64,000 nt of DNA from Rubrivivax sp. (GTDB taxonomy: Bacteria > Pseudomonadota > Gammaproteobacteria > Burkholderiales > Burkholderiaceae_C), in contig JADYZZ010000026.1 of the NCBI GenBank assembly GCA_020852865.1, positions 1 to 64,000 of the forward strand, in the 5' to 3' direction. Positions 54,464 through 64,000 of the stretch are shown one piece after another. The position numbers and the translations under genes were made by a program. Each line of letters starts with the position of its first letter. Position 1 is the first letter of the stretch. Under the pieces are notes generated by a model. That model did not search any database. It was not told the DNA's origin and saw only the letters and a list, made by a program, of their open reading frames with translations.

Positions 54464-55093
54464 TCAGGGCGCATAGGCGACAGCGGCGCGCGCCAGCAGT
54501 TCGCGCGTCTCGTGCAGCGGCAGGCCGACGATGCCCGAGTAGCTGCCCTCGATGCGCTCGATCCATTGCGCGATGCGCCCCTGCACCGCGTAGGCGCCGG
54601 CCTTGCCGAAGGGCTCGCCGCTGGCGACGTAGGCGCCGATCACGCGCTCGGACAGCGGCGCGAAGCGCACGTGCGACACGCTCACGAGCAGCGGCGACTG
54701 CGCGCCGCAGCTCACCGCCACCGCACTCAGCACGCGGTGCGTGCGCCCGGCCAGCGCACGCAGCATGCGTGCGGCGTCCTCGGCATCGGCAGGCTTGCCC
54801 AGGATGCGGCGGCCCAGCGCCACCGTCGTGTCGGCGCACAGGATGGGCGCATCGGGCAGGCCGCGCGCGCGGTGCCGCGCGCGCGCCGCGAGCAGCTTGG
54901 CCAGAGTGACGCGGCGTACGTAGTCCTCGGGCCGTTCGCCCGAGCGCTCCTCCTCGAGCCGCTCGACGTTCTCCTGGCGCGTGGCGACAAGCGGCCGGTG
55001 CGGCACGCCGATCTGGTCGAGCAGCTGCGCGCGGCGCGGGCTGGCCGAGGCCAGGTAGACGAAGGCGTGCGAGCGCGGCGCGAGCGGCACCAT
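54464..55093 (-). CDS. maf: Maf family nucleotide pyrophosphatase (YhdE-type)
   Basis: House-cleaning pyrophosphatase for dTTP/UTP or modified nucleotides, 209 residues. It shows FVYLASASPRRAQLLDQIGV at the start, ADTTVALGRRILGKP in the middle, and FGKAGAYAVQGRIAQWIERIEGSYSGIVGLPL, the YhdE-type signature. ATG 55093 follows an Arg-rich open region that is not part of the family. Upstream of rng on the same strand. Confidence 0.93.
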   Translation of the reverse strand: MVPLAPRSHAFVYLASASPRRAQLLDQIGVPHRPLVATRQENVERLEEERSGERPEDYVRRVTLAKLLAARARHRARGLPDAPILCADTTVALGRRILGKPADAEDAARMLRALAGRTHRVLSAVAVSCGAQSPLLVSVSHVRFAPLSERVIGAYVASGEPFGKAGAYAVQGRIAQWIERIEGSYSGIVGLPLHETRELLARAAVAYAP

Positions 55094-55231
55094 GCGGCGA
55101 TTGTGGCGCCGCCGCCCTGCCCCCTTTCGGGATCGGCGCGCGCAGCGTAATGTGTCGATCCTGCCTGGACGGCAGCAAGCGGGGCGCGGCCGCGTCGCTG
55201 CGCGCCGTCCGCCCGACCGGAGCCCGCTGAC

Positions 55232-56404
55232 ATGCGCCACCCGCCCGCCTCGTCGCTGCTCGGCCGCGTCGCCGCGTTCGCACTCGCCGCGGCACTCGCC
55301 GCCGCACTGCCCGCCGCGCCGGCCGCCGCCGCCGCGGCCGCGATGCGATTCACCCCCTACACGATCACCGACCCCAGCTACGGCGGCATGCGCGTGGCCA
55401 CCCTGTCGCTGCCCGCGGGCTGGCAGGTGCAGCAGCGCGTGCAGTGGGATTACACGAGCGCCAACTACCCGGTGCGCGTGCACCTGCGCGCGCAGTCGCC
55501 CGACGGCCGCATGTGGATCGAGCTGCTGCCGATGGATGCGGTGTACTGGATGGACCGCTTCACGCAGGGCCTGCGGCCTGGCCAGCGCAGCTTCGGCGCC
55601 GTCTACGCGCCCAACGCGACGATCGACCAGGCGATGGAGCATCTCGTCGTGATGCCCTGGCGCGGCCAGCTGCCCGGGTTGCGCATCGTCTCGCGCCGGC
55701 CGGTCGACGCGGCGCGCATGGCGCAGGCCTTCGGCTACCCGGCGCTGCGCGGCGAGGCGATGGCCATGCGCGTGCGTTACAGCGTCGACGGCGCCGCCGC
55801 CGAGGAGGACTTCTACGGCTTCTACACGGCGACGCACACCATCCCCTACCAGGGCCCGCAGGGCCTGAGCCACGAGTACCACCGCATGCTGGTGCTGGCG
55901 CATGCCGTGGGGGCCACCGACGGCCTGCTCGACTCGGTCTATCCGCTGCTGGGCACGGTGGCGGCATCGGTGCGCCCGGACCCGGATTACCAGCGGCACG
56001 TGCAGGAGGTCTCGCGCTACATCACCGAGCAGTTCAACGCCTACTTGCAGCGCGGCTACGACAGCATCCGCGCTGCCGGCCAGCTGTCGCGCACGATCAG
56101 CGCCAACAACGATGCGCTGCTCGCCTCGATGCAGCAGCAGCGCGCCGCGCAGCAGCGCGCCGACGCGGCGCGTCGCCAGGCCGCCGGCGGCGGCCGCGAC
56201 GCCGCCGACGCGTTCTCTCAGTACATCCGCGGCACCACGCGCATGACCGATCCGTACTGGGGCACGTCCGAGCGCGACAGCAACTACAGCCACCACTGGA
56301 CCGACGGCCAAGGCAACTACCGCGCCAGCAACGACGCGACCTACAACCCCAACGTCGGTGCCGGCGGCGGGCCGACCTGGCAGCGCATGGAGCCGGCGCG
56401 CTGA
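55232..56404 (+). CDS. secreted protein of unknown function
   Basis: 390 residues, not recognised. An Ala-rich signal peptide (about 1-37) predicts export. The mature part opens MRFTPYTITDPSYGGMRVATLSLPAGW and continues with a beta-rich domain including VQWDYTSANYPVRVHLRA. From about 255 to 330 it is helical and Gln/Ala-rich (coiled-coil-like). The C-terminus is Gly/Asn/Tyr-rich (SNYSHHWTDGQGNYRASND). No catalytic motif seen. It is the only plus-strand gene among maf and rlmH. Confidence 0.75.
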   Translation: MRHPPASSLLGRVAAFALAAALAAALPAAPAAAAAAAMRFTPYTITDPSYGGMRVATLSLPAGWQVQQRVQWDYTSANYPVRVHLRAQSPDGRMWIELLPMDAVYWMDRFTQGLRPGQRSFGAVYAPNATIDQAMEHLVVMPWRGQLPGLRIVSRRPVDAARMAQAFGYPALRGEAMAMRVRYSVDGAAAEEDFYGFYTATHTIPYQGPQGLSHEYHRMLVLAHAVGATDGLLDSVYPLLGTVAASVRPDPDYQRHVQEVSRYITEQFNAYLQRGYDSIRAAGQLSRTISANNDALLASMQQQRAAQQRADAARRQAAGGGRDAADAFSQYIRGTTRMTDPYWGTSERDSNYSHHWTDGQGNYRASNDATYNPNVGAGGGPTWQRMEPAR

Positions 56405-56472
56405 GGACACCGGCGAGGCCGAAGACACGGAGCACGCCGCCGCGCGCCCTTGGGCACCCCTGCGCGGGCGCG

Positions 56473-56487
56473 ATTCATGTCTTCACA
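56473..56487. repeat. half-copy of the GACATGAAT/ATTCATGTC palindrome
   Basis: ATTCATGTCTTCACA matches the right arm of copy 2 (ATTCATATCTTCACA) with one difference, but no left arm is present. It lies between the converging secreted-protein and rlmH genes. Confidence 0.6.
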
Positions 56488-56492
56488 CCCTC

Positions 56493-56981
56493 TCACTCCC
56501 GGTGGTAGGGATGGCCCGCGTCGAGCGTCCAGGCGCGATACAGCGCCTCGGCCAGCAGCACACGGGCCAGGGCGTGCGGCAGCGTCAGGTCCGACAGGCG
56601 CAGCGTCTCGTCGGCGCGCGCCGCGACCGCCGGATCCAGCCCGTCGGGCCCGCCGATCACGAAGGCTGCATCGCGTCCGTCGTCGCGCCAGGCGCGCAGG
56701 CGCGCGGCGAGCTGCGCGCTCGTCAGGCGGACGCCGCGCTCGTCGAGCACGACGCGCCGCGCACCGCGGGCCTCCCTGGCGAATACGGCCTCGATGCGCG
56801 CGCCTTCGGCGGCCATGCATTGGGCGGCGGTCCTGGCACCGGCATGCGCGCGGCGCGGCTCGGCCTTGAGCGCCCGCAGCTCCAGGCGCATCTCGGGCGG
56901 GAAGCGCCGCGCGAACTCGAGCCAGGCGGCGTCGGCCCAGGCCGGCTGGCGCTGGCCGATCGCCACCACCAGCAGGCGCAT
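56493..56981 (-). CDS. rlmH: 23S rRNA (pseudouridine1915-N3)-methyltransferase
   Basis: SPOUT methyltransferase of 162 residues acting on 70S ribosomes. Start [15 protein letters not shown], middle [22 protein letters not shown]-knot [13 protein letters not shown] and C-terminal [20 protein letters not shown] segment ending GHPYHRE, the diagnostic RlmH tail. Four bases after rsfS. Confidence 0.94.
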   Translation of the reverse strand: MRLLVVAIGQRQPAWADAAWLEFARRFPPEMRLELRALKAEPRRAHAGARTAAQCMAAEGARIEAVFAREARGARRVVLDERGVRLTSAQLAARLRAWRDDGRDAAFVIGGPDGLDPAVAARADETLRLSDLTLPHALARVLLAEALYRAWTLDAGHPYHRE

Positions 56982-56985
56982 CGCG

Positions 56986-57696
56986 TCAGCCGCGCCTTGC
57001 CTTGCGGACGAGCGGCCGGGCTGCCTTCGCCGGTTTGTTCGCGGCGGGCCGGGCGCCGGCCTTGCGGGGTGCGGTCTTCGTGGCGCTCGCCTTCTTCGCC
57101 GCGGGCACCCTGACCGGCGCCCGGGCCGGCGCCCGGGCCGGCGCCCGCGCCGGGCCCGCGGCGCTCGCCGCAGCGCGCGGCGGCGCCTTGCCCGACGATG
57201 CCTTCGCGGCCGCGGTCCGCGGCGTCGTGGCCCGCTCGGGCTGGGCCATCCCCGTCGCCGGCTTGCGGACCCGCGCCTTCGCGGTCGGCGCTTGCGTCGC
57301 CCGCGCGGCCTGCGTCGCGGCGGATCCTGCTGCCTTGGGCAGGCGGGCGGCCGCGGCGATCTTCAGCTTCACGGGCTTGCCGCCCCAGAGCTCCTCGAGC
57401 CGGTAGTACTCGCGGATCGCAGGCTGCATGATGTGCGCCACGGCGGCGCCGCAGTCGACGATGATCCATTCGCCGTTGGCTTCACCTTCGGTGCTCAGGA
57501 CGTGCAGGCCGCGCTTCTTGACGGTCTCGCGCACGCTGCCGGCAAGCGCCTTGGTCTGCCGGTTGCTGGTGCCCGAGGCGATGATCACGCGCTCGAACAG
57601 CGGCGAGAGCCGCTCGGTGTTGTAGACGACGATGTCCTGGGCCTTGACGTCTTCCAGGCCATCGACGATGGCGCGCTGCAGCTTGCGGATGTCCAT
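56986..57696 (-). CDS. rsfS: ribosome silencing factor RsfS with long basic C-terminal tail
   Basis: Residues 1-115 are a normal RsfS domain ([22 protein letters not shown], then [18 protein letters not shown] and [10 protein letters not shown]), which binds ribosomal protein uL14 and blocks subunit joining. About 120 more residues follow, almost only Ala, Lys, Arg, Pro and Thr, with an internal PARA repeat (around 180-195) and an end resembling histone H1-like Lys/Ala tails. The usual length is 105-140. The tail's frame is kept, and it stops only four bases before rlmH. It starts directly at the nadD stop. Confidence 0.92.
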   Translation of the reverse strand: MDIRKLQRAIVDGLEDVKAQDIVVYNTERLSPLFERVIIASGTSNRQTKALAGSVRETVKKRGLHVLSTEGEANGEWIIVDCGAAVAHIMQPAIREYYRLEELWGGKPVKLKIAAAARLPKAAGSAATQAARATQAPTAKARVRKPATGMAQPERATTPRTAAAKASSGKAPPRAAASAAGPARAPARAPARAPVRVPAAKKASATKTAPRKAGARPAANKPAKAARPLVRKARRG

Positions 57697-58290
57697 TCAG
57701 CTCCCTGCGGGCGAACGATAGAGCCCGTGGCGGGCAATATAGCCGGCCACTTCGGGCGGCACCAGGGTCGCGATGTCGGCCCCGGCGGCCACGCGCCCAC
57801 GGATGTCGGTGGCCGAGATGTCCAGCATCGGCAGCGGCACCACCCGGTGGCCCGAGCGTGCGACCTCGGCGTTTACCGTCTGCGGCGCCGCGGGCCGGCG
57901 CGCCACGGCCAGCGTCACCAGGCCCAGCAGCTCGCGCCAGCCGCGCCAGGTGTGCAGGCCGGCGTACTGGTCCTGGCCGAGCAGCAGCACCCAGTCGGTG
58001 TCCGGGAAGGCGGCGCGCAGCGCGATCACGGTATCGAGCGTGCAGCTCGGGCCGGCACGCTCGATCTCGATGCGGTCGAGCACGAAACGCGGCTCGCCGG
58101 CCAGCGCCAGGCGCAGCATCGCCTCGCGGTGCACGGCCGGCGTGACGGCGCGCGTCTTCTGCCAGGGCCGGCCCGCCGGCACCCAGCGCACCTCGTCGAG
58201 CGCGAGTGCCGCGAGCGCCGCCTGCGCCAGCGCCAGGTGCGCGTGGTGCACCGGATCGAAGGTGCCGCCGAACAGCGCTGCCCGCCTCAT
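57697..58290 (-). CDS. nadD: nicotinate-nucleotide adenylyltransferase
   Basis: NAD synthesis enzyme, 197 residues. The nucleotidyltransferase motif GGTFDPVHHAHL is at residues 8-19, and the ISATDIRGRV motif (ISSTxIR type) near residue 160. The stop codon is immediately followed by the rsfS ATG, an arrangement common in proteobacteria. Ten bases after hemF. Confidence 0.95.
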   Translation of the reverse strand: MRRAALFGGTFDPVHHAHLALAQAALAALALDEVRWVPAGRPWQKTRAVTPAVHREAMLRLALAGEPRFVLDRIEIERAGPSCTLDTVIALRAAFPDTDWVLLLGQDQYAGLHTWRGWRELLGLVTLAVARRPAAPQTVNAEVARSGHRVVPLPMLDISATDIRGRVAAGADIATLVPPEVAGYIARHGLYRSPAGS

Positions 58291-58300
58291 GTGCAGCGCG

Positions 58301-59209
58301 TCATTCGTCGGCCCAGTCGCGCGGGCGCAGGAAATCGCTGAGCAGGCGCGCCTCGGGCGTGCCGGGCTCGGGCTGCCAGGCGTAGCGCCAGCGGGCCAGC
58401 GGCGGCATGCTCATCAGGATGCTCTCGCTGCGCCCGCCGCCGTGCAGCCCGAAATGCGTGCCGCGGTCCCACACCAGGTTGAACTCGACATAGCGGCCGC
58501 GCCGCCAGGCCTGGAAGTCGCGCTCGCGCTCGCCGTAGGGCAGATCGCGGCGGCGCCGCACGATGGGCAGGTAGGCATCGAGGAAGGCGTCGCCGGTGGC
58601 ACGGATGAGCGCGAAGCCGCCCTCGTGTCCGCCTTCGGCATGGTCGTCGAAGAAGATGCCGCCCACGCCGCGCGGCTCGTTGCGGTGGGCGAGAAAGAAG
58701 TACGCATCGCACCAGGGCTTGAAGCGCGCGTAGCGCTCGGCGCCCACCGCCTGGCGGCACACGCGGTGGAAGTGGCGCGCGTCGTCCTCGAAGCCGTAGT
58801 ACGGCGTCAGGTCCATGCCGCCGCCGAACCAGCTCACGGTGGTGCCGCCGACCGGTGTGGCCGCGAGCATGCGCACGTTCATGTGCACCGTGGGCACGTA
58901 GGGGTTGCGCGGATGCAGCACGAGCGACACGCCCATCGCCTCGTAGGGCGCGCCGGCCAGTTCGGGCCGGTGCTGCGTGGCCGAGGCCGGCAGCGCGCGG
59001 CCCTGCACGCGGCTGAAGTTGCAGCCGCCGCGCTCGAACAGCCGACCCTCCTCGACGACCTGCGTCAGGCCCTCGCCGTCGAGCGGCCCGCCGGGCGCGC
59101 GGCGCCAGCCGTCGGCGACGAAGGCCCGGCCGTCCTCGGCCTGCAGCGCCGCGACGATGCGCGCCTGCAGCGCCACGAGGTAGTCGTGCACCCCGCGCGT
59201 ATCGCTCAT
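58301..59209 (-). CDS. hemF: oxygen-dependent coproporphyrinogen III oxidase
   Basis: Aerobic heme-synthesis enzyme (302 residues, family-typical). Blocks: [54 protein letters not shown] and [18 protein letters not shown]. Oxygen dependence suggests aerobic growth. Between purD and nadD on the minus strand. Confidence 0.97.
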   Translation of the reverse strand: MSDTRGVHDYLVALQARIVAALQAEDGRAFVADGWRRAPGGPLDGEGLTQVVEEGRLFERGGCNFSRVQGRALPASATQHRPELAGAPYEAMGVSLVLHPRNPYVPTVHMNVRMLAATPVGGTTVSWFGGGMDLTPYYGFEDDARHFHRVCRQAVGAERYARFKPWCDAYFFLAHRNEPRGVGGIFFDDHAEGGHEGGFALIRATGDAFLDAYLPIVRRRRDLPYGERERDFQAWRRGRYVEFNLVWDRGTHFGLHGGGRSESILMSMPPLARWRYAWQPEPGTPEARLLSDFLRPRDWADE

Positions 59210-59270
59210 GGTGTCGGGTTCCTGTGTGCCGGCCGATGAAGGCGTCGCCTTGCCGGCGCGGGCGCGCGCA

Positions 59271-60536
59271 TCAATGCCGGCCGATCGCGCGCTGGCCGAT
59301 GTCGTTGCGCCACTGCGCCCCCTCGAAGCGGATGCCGCGCACCGCCGCCAGCGCCCGGCCCTGCGCGATGCGCGCCGAGTCGCCGAGCGCCGTCACGCAC
59401 AGCACGCGCCCGCCGCTGGTGTGCAGCACGCCGTCGTGCAGCGCGCTGCCGGCGTGGAAGACCTGCAGGTCCTCGGCGGCCGCGGGCAGGCCGGTGATCG
59501 GGTCGCCGCTGCGCGCCGCCGCCGGGTAGCCGGCTGCGGCCATGACGACGCCCAGCGCGATGCGGCGGTCCCACTGCAGTTCGGGCTCGCCGAGCGCGCC
59601 GTCGGCGGCACCGGCGAGCAGTTCGGCCAGATCGCTCTTGAGGCGCATCAGCAGCACCTGCGCCTCCGGGTCGCCGAGCCGGCAGTTGAACTCCACCGTG
59701 CGCGGCCGGCCCTGCGCGTCGATCATCAGCCCGGCGTAGAGGAAGCCGGTGAACGGCGTGCCCTCGCGCGCCATGCCGTCGATGGCCGGCCGGATGATCT
59801 CCTGCATGACGCGCGCGTGCACGTTGGGCGTGACCACCGGCGCCGGCGAGTACGCGCCCATGCCGCCGGTGTTGGGGCCGCGGTCGCCCTCGAAGATGCG
59901 CTTGTGGTCCTGGCTGCTGGCCAGCGGCACGACGTCGCGACCGTCGCTGAGCACGATGAAGCTGGCCTCCTCGCCGGCCATGAACTCCTCGACGACGATG
60001 CGCGCGCCGCCGGGCGCACCGGGCGCGAGCAGTTCGTCGATCGCGGCGTGCGCCTCGGCCGGCGTGGCGGCCACGACCACGCCCTTGCCGGCGGCCAGGC
60101 CGTCGGCCTTGACGACGATCGGCGCGCCGTGCCGCTCGACATGCGCGTGCGCGGCCGCGGCGTCGTCGAAACTGGCGTAGAGCGCGGTCGGGATGCCGTG
60201 GCGCTGCATGAACTCCTTGGCGAAGGCCTTCGAGCTCTCGAGCCGGGCGGCCGCACGCGTGGGCCCGAAGATGCGCAGCCCGCGCGCGCGGAACCGGTCG
60301 ACGATGCCGGCGGCCAGCGGCGCCTCGGGGCCCACCACCGTGAGCGCGATCTTCTCGGCGGCGGCGAAGTCGGCCAGCGCCTCGATGCCGGTGAGCGGCA
60401 GGTTCCTGAGCGCCGGGTCGAGCGCCGTGCCGCCGTTGCCCGGCGCCACGTACACCGCCTGCACGCGCGCGCTCTGCGCCAGACGCCACGCGAGCGCATG
60501 CTCGCGGCCGCCGCCGCCGACCACGAGCACCTTCAT
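59271..60536 (-). CDS. purD: phosphoribosylamine-glycine ligase
   Basis: GAR synthetase of purine synthesis, 421 residues. [17 protein letters not shown] at the start; ATP-grasp region with [12 protein letters not shown] and [34 protein letters not shown] and [17 protein letters not shown], all diagnostic. ATGA overlap with the yebC stop shows coupling. Confidence 0.97.
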   Translation of the reverse strand: MKVLVVGGGGREHALAWRLAQSARVQAVYVAPGNGGTALDPALRNLPLTGIEALADFAAAEKIALTVVGPEAPLAAGIVDRFRARGLRIFGPTRAAARLESSKAFAKEFMQRHGIPTALYASFDDAAAAHAHVERHGAPIVVKADGLAAGKGVVVAATPAEAHAAIDELLAPGAPGGARIVVEEFMAGEEASFIVLSDGRDVVPLASSQDHKRIFEGDRGPNTGGMGAYSPAPVVTPNVHARVMQEIIRPAIDGMAREGTPFTGFLYAGLMIDAQGRPRTVEFNCRLGDPEAQVLLMRLKSDLAELLAGAADGALGEPELQWDRRIALGVVMAAAGYPAAARSGDPITGLPAAAEDLQVFHAGSALHDGVLHTSGGRVLCVTALGDSARIAQGRALAAVRGIRFEGAQWRNDIGQRAIGRH

Positions 60537-61258
60537 GCCTCGGGTTCGGCGTTGTGGTAGACGGCCTGCACGTCGTCGAGGTCTTCGAGCGCGTCGATCA
60601 GCTTGTTCATGCGCTCGGCGTTCTCGCCGGCCAGCGCCACCGGGTTCTCGGCGCGCATCGTCACCTCGGCCAGCTCGGCCTGCAGACCCCGGGCGGCGAG
60701 CGCGTTGCGCACCGCCTCGAACGCGGCCGGCGCGCACAGCACCTCGATCGAGCCGTCCTCGCCGCTGACGACGTCGTCGGCGCCGGCGTCCAGCGCTGCC
60801 TCCATCACGGCGTCCTCGCTCGTGCCCGGCGCGAACAGCAACTGGCCGCAGTGCCTGAACTGGAAGGCGACGCTGCCCTCGCTGCCGAGGTTGCCGCCGT
60901 GCTTGCTGAACGCATGCCGCACCTCGGCCACCGTGCGCACGCGGTTGTCGGTCACGCAGTCGACGATGACGGCCGCGCCGCCGATGCCGTAGCCCTCGTA
61001 GCGGATCTCCTCGTAGGCCACGCCCTCGAGCGCGCCGGTGGCCTTGTCGATGTTGCGCTTGATGGTGTCGGCCGACAGGTTCACCGCCTTGGCCTTGTCG
61101 ATGGCCAGGCGCAGCCGCGGATTCGCCGCCGCGTCACCGCCGCCGGCGCGCGCCGCGACCATGATCTCGCGGATCACGCGCGTCCAGGCCTTGTTGCGCC
61201 GGTCGTCCTGACGGCTCTTGCGGTGCTGGATGTTGGCCCACTTGGAATGACCGGCCAT
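60533..61258 (-). CDS. yebC: YebC/PmpR family protein
   Basis: 241-residue conserved protein, of a family described as transcriptional regulators and more recently linked to relief of ribosome stalling at proline runs. Start [27 protein letters not shown], with Ser-Arg where many have Gly-Arg; middle [19 protein letters not shown]; end [16 protein letters not shown]. The in-frame 20 residues further upstream are not conserved. Confidence 0.94.
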   Translation of the reverse strand: MAGHSKWANIQHRKSRQDDRRNKAWTRVIREIMVAARAGGGDAAANPRLRLAIDKAKAVNLSADTIKRNIDKATGALEGVAYEEIRYEGYGIGGAAVIVDCVTDNRVRTVAEVRHAFSKHGGNLGSEGSVAFQFRHCGQLLFAPGTSEDAVMEAALDAGADDVVSGEDGSIEVLCAPAAFEAVRNALAARGLQAELAEVTMRAENPVALAGENAERMNKLIDALEDLDDVQAVYHNAEPEA

Positions 61259-61428
61259 CGGGTTGCCATGCGCTCGCTTGCTGTGGGGCGTCGATTTTAC
61301 CGGGCACACCCGGCGCACCCGGCACGCGCGCCCGGCGCCGGAATCCGGCCCGCGCCGCGCGGGCCGGATCGGCGATGCGCCGGCCTGTTAGCGTAGCGCG
61401 CCCATCGACGATCCTGCGGAGCCTGCCC

Positions 61429-62337
61429 ATGCAGTTCGAGACCTGGCTCGACGCGGCCTGGCGCGACCACGCCGACGACAGCGCGGGGGTCGCCGCCCGC
61501 ATCGAAAGCCAGGGGCCGGATCTGGCGCGCGGCGACGCCGACCTTGCCGCGCTCGCGCGCCTTGCGCAGCATGTGCTGGGCGAGCACCTGGGGCAAGGCG
61601 CCCGGGCGCGCGCACTGCTGCAGCGCCTGTCGGCCCATCCCGGCGCTGGCCGCGCCGCCGCCGATGCGCTGCGCGTGCTCGACGCCAGCCTGGCGCTGTG
61701 CGAAGGCGAGGACCCGCGCGCCGCGCTGGCGCCTTCGCAGCGCGTGCGCGCGGCGGCGCTGGCCGCAGCCGCGCTGGCCGGGCGCGACACGCCGCGTGCG
61801 GCCGCGCTGCTGCACGAGGCCCTGGCCGCCGCCGAGGCCGCGGCGCTGGCCGACGACGACGCGGCGGTGCGTGCGCTGGCCGTCACCGGCAACAACCTCG
61901 CGTGCACGCTCGAGGACAAGGCGGTGCGCAGCGAGGCCGAGCGCCGCCTGATGATCCTCGCCGCGCGCACGGCACGTGCGCACTGGGCGCGCGCCGGCAC
62001 CTGGCTGGAGACCGAACGCGCCGAATACCGGCTGGCGCGCACCTGGCTGCAAGCGGGCGACACCGTGCAGGCACGCCGCCACGCCCAGGCCTGCCTCGAT
62101 CTCGTGCGCGCGCACGACGGGCCGCCGCTCGAAGTCTTCTTCGGCTGGGAGGCACTCGGCCTGGCCGAGGCGGCCGCCGGCAGCGGCGGCGGGCACGCCG
62201 AGGCCCTGGTGCAGGCGCGCGCCGCCTTCGCCCGGCTCGACGACGCCGACCGCGGCCGGTGCCGGGCGAGCCTGGACGCGCTCGCCGGACTCGTGGCGCC
62301 GGCGGCAAGCCCCGGCGCGCCGCCTTCGACGGGCTGA
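61429..62337 (+). CDS. uncharacterised helical-repeat (TPR-like) protein
   Basis: 302 residues, almost entirely Ala/Leu/Arg-rich helices, starting [20 protein letters not shown]. Pairs of helices such as [23 protein letters not shown] and [13 protein letters not shown] suggest TPR-like packing. No signal peptide or catalytic motif. Divergent from yebC and followed by a HerA-like ATPase gene. Function unknown. Confidence 0.75.
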   Translation: MQFETWLDAAWRDHADDSAGVAARIESQGPDLARGDADLAALARLAQHVLGEHLGQGARARALLQRLSAHPGAGRAAADALRVLDASLALCEGEDPRAALAPSQRVRAAALAAAALAGRDTPRAAALLHEALAAAEAAALADDDAAVRALAVTGNNLACTLEDKAVRSEAERRLMILAARTARAHWARAGTWLETERAEYRLARTWLQAGDTVQARRHAQACLDLVRAHDGPPLEVFFGWEALGLAEAAAGSGGGHAEALVQARAAFARLDDADRGRCRASLDALAGLVAPAASPGAPPSTG

Positions 62338-62349
62338 CCCGGCCTCGTC

Positions 62350-62376
62350 GCGCACGCGGCGCACGCGGCGCACGCG
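62350..62376. repeat. three perfect 9-bp tandem repeats
   Basis: GCGCACGCG occurs three times head to tail in the gap before the HerA-like gene; CACGCGATCG then occurs twice near 62400-62430. Probably simple-sequence expansion. Confidence 0.6.
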
Positions 62377-62507
62377 GCCGGTGCCGCGCTGGCGCGCACC
62401 ACGCGATCGAAGCGCGCCACGCGATCGCAGCTCGGCAAGCGCGGGCTGGGCGCAGGCGCTGGTCTAGACTGCAACACGCGCTTCGCCGTTCCTCCGAGGT
62501 TCCGTCT

Positions 62508-64000
62508 ATGCCCGAGCCCCTCCTCGTCGCCCAGCATGGCGACATCCAGTGTCTGTTGCTGCCGGCGCTGGCCAACCGCCACGGCCTCGTCACCGGCGCC
62601 ACCGGCACCGGCAAGACGATCACGCTGCAGAAGATGGCCGAGTGCTTCAGTGCGATCGGCGTGCCCTCGTTCATGGCCGACGTCAAGGGCGACCTGAGCG
62701 GCATCACGCAACCGGGCCGCATCTCCGGCAAGCTGGCCGCGGTGCTCGAGGAGCGCGGCCTGCCCGCGCCCGCGAGCACGGCCTGTCCGGCCACGCTGTG
62801 GGACGTGTTCGGCGAGCAGGGCCACCCGGTGCGCGCCACCGTGAGCGACATGGGGCCGCTGCTGCTGGCGCGCATGCTCGCGCTCAACGAGACGCAGGCC
62901 GGCGTGCTCGCCATCGTCTTCAAGATCGCCGACGACAACGGCCTGGCGCTGCTCGATCTGAAGGATCTGCGCGCGATGCTGCAGCACGTGGGCGACAACG
63001 CCGGCCAGTTCACCACCGAGTACGGCAACATCAGCGCGGCCAGCATCGGCGCCATCCAGCGCGGCCTGCTGCAGGTGGGCGAGCAGGGCGGCGACCGGTT
63101 CTTCGGCGAGCCGATATTCGACGTCGGCGACTTCCTGCAGACGGTCGAGGGCCGCGGCGTCGTCAACATCCTCGCCGCCGACCGCCTGCTCACCGCGCCG
63201 CGCCTGTACGCGACCTTCCTGCTGTGGATGCTGTCGGACCTGTACGAGAAGCTGCCCGAAGTGGGCGACCTCGACAAGCCCAAGCTCGTCTTCTTCTTCG
63301 ACGAGGCGCATCTGCTGTTTGCCGACGCGCCCAAGGCGCTGATCGAGAAGATCGAGCTCGTCGTGCGCCTGGTGCGCAGCAAGGGCGTGGGCGTGTACTT
63401 CGTGACGCAGAACCCGCTCGACATCCCCGACACCGTGCTCGGCCAGCTCGGCAACCGCGTGCAGCATGCGCTGCGCGCCTTCACGCCGCGCGACCAGAAG
63501 GCGGTCAGGAGCGCCGCCGAGACGATGCGCGCCAACCCGAAGATCGCCGACATGTCCACCGCCATCACCGAGCTGGCCGTCGGCGAGGCGCTGGTGAGCT
63601 TCCTCGACGACAAGGGGCGCCCGAGCATCACCGAGCGCGTCTACGTGATCCCGCCGGGCAGCCAGATCGGCCCGATCGCGCCCGAGCAGCGCCAGGCGCT
63701 CCTGGCCGGCTCGCTGGTGGCGGGCGTGTACGAGAAGACGGTCGACCGCGAGTCGGCGTACGAGAAGCTCAGGGGCCGCGCCGCGGCGCCAACGGGCGCC
63801 ACCGCGGCGGGCGGAACGGCCGACGCTGCGGCGGCCGGCGCGGCGGTCGGGACGGCGGGTGCGGCTGGGGGCGCGGGCATGTTCGACGCGGTGAAGGACA
63901 TCGTGCTCGGCAGCACCGGGCCGCGCGGCGGCAAGCGCGAGGGCCTGGTCGAGAAGGCGGCCTCGTCGGCGGTGCGCAGCATCGGCTCGGCAGTCGGACG
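62508..64000 (+). CDS. HerA-like DUF853 ATPase (YjgR-type), 3' end outside window
   Basis: FtsK/HerA-superfamily P-loop ATPase; 497 codons are seen, running off the right edge. Walker A GATGTGKT is at residues 30-37 and Walker B is [12 protein letters not shown]; the arginine-rich [36 protein letters not shown] block is the DUF853 signature. From about residue 420 it is Ala/Gly-rich. Cellular role not established. ATG 62508; upstream CCTCCGAGG is a weak ribosome-site candidate. Confidence 0.9.
   Translation, partial: MPEPLLVAQHGDIQCLLLPALANRHGLVTGATGTGKTITLQKMAECFSAIGVPSFMADVKGDLSGITQPGRISGKLAAVLEERGLPAPASTACPATLWDVFGEQGHPVRATVSDMGPLLLARMLALNETQAGVLAIVFKIADDNGLALLDLKDLRAMLQHVGDNAGQFTTEYGNISAASIGAIQRGLLQVGEQGGDRFFGEPIFDVGDFLQTVEGRGVVNILAADRLLTAPRLYATFLLWMLSDLYEKLPEVGDLDKPKLVFFFDEAHLLFADAPKALIEKIELVVRLVRSKGVGVYFVTQNPLDIPDTVLGQLGNRVQHALRAFTPRDQKAVRSAAETMRANPKIADMSTAITELAVGEALVSFLDDKGRPSITERVYVIPPGSQIGPIAPEQRQALLAGSLVAGVYEKTVDRESAYEKLRGRAAAPTGATAAGGTADAAAAGAAVGTAGAAGGAGMFDAVKDIVLGSTGPRGGKREGLVEKAASSAVRSIGSAVG

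Noticed and set aside
56404..56492. A strong terminator between the secreted-protein gene and rlmH
   Set aside because: Only the right arm of the palindrome family is present, with no complementary left arm and no T run, so I list it only as a half-repeat.
62338..62507. Short tandem repeats as an origin or regulatory iterons
   Set aside because: The 9-bp units are simple GC-rich repeats with no AT-rich segment or known binding motif nearby; simple-sequence expansion is enough.

Overview
The window is very GC-rich DNA whose gene families and gene order fit a betaproteobacterium of the order Burkholderiales, probably in the Rubrivivax/Leptothrix/Comamonadaceae neighbourhood. The basis is the mdh / gntR / sdhCDAB-sdhE-gltA cluster, the rng-maf and yebC-purD-hemF-nadD-rsfS-rlmH neighbourhood, the DarP/Mog/PmbA trio and a DUF1841 gene. 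I found no rRNA genes, no tRNA genes and no CRISPR array.

Layout. 1-7.8 kb: TCA-cycle block. On the minus strand sdhC-sdhD-sdhA-sdhB-sdhE-gltA (gltA runs off the left edge) lies below a GntR/UTRA regulator; mdh and a CitE-like gene run the other way. 7.8-20 kb: a class A penicillin-binding protein, exonuclease I, a DMT exporter, a CorA-like transporter, hemB, a candidate small RNA with its own terminator, a VanZ-like membrane protein, a thioredoxin-like ferredoxin, a hydrolase coupled to a D,D-carboxypeptidase, a TauE/SafE permease and a DUF1841 protein. 20-31 kb: a TRAP importer (dctQM, with dctP convergent), pmbA/darP/mog, an orphan MEMO-like protein, cysE, trmJ and suhB. 31-44 kb: mutS, two hydrolases, then an N-acyl-amino-acid amidohydrolase pair facing a five-gene Opp/Dpp-type ABC importer, then a phosphoesterase and a single-PAS protein.

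44.4-52.8 kb is the accessory part. It holds an unusual 1,004-residue protein (RelE-like N-terminus, SF1 helicase, ankyrin repeats) and a scrap heap: an IS256 transposase fragment fused to the broken C-terminal part of an NE0113-type CRISPR-associated protein, an intact VapBC pair, short fragments of an IS91-like transposase, a Lon-like protease and a Vsr endonuclease, an intact HigBA-type pair with a palindromic operator inside its promoter, and a truncated P4-type integrase next to the 3' end of rng. This looks like the decayed remains of one or more genomic islands.

52.8-64 kb returns to housekeeping genes: rng, maf, a secreted unknown protein, rlmH, rsfS with a long basic Ala/Lys/Pro tail, nadD, hemF, purD, yebC, a helical-repeat-like unknown protein and a HerA-like ATPase cut by the right edge.

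The least explained signals are small. (1) A 78-nt cassette occurs three times between co-directional genes; each copy is an ATG...TGA mini-ORF sharing ATGA overlaps with the genes on both sides. (2) A palindrome family with the core GACATGAAT/ATTCATGTC sits at three gene ends. (3) The candidate small RNA upstream of hemB carries a CCUCC-type loop.
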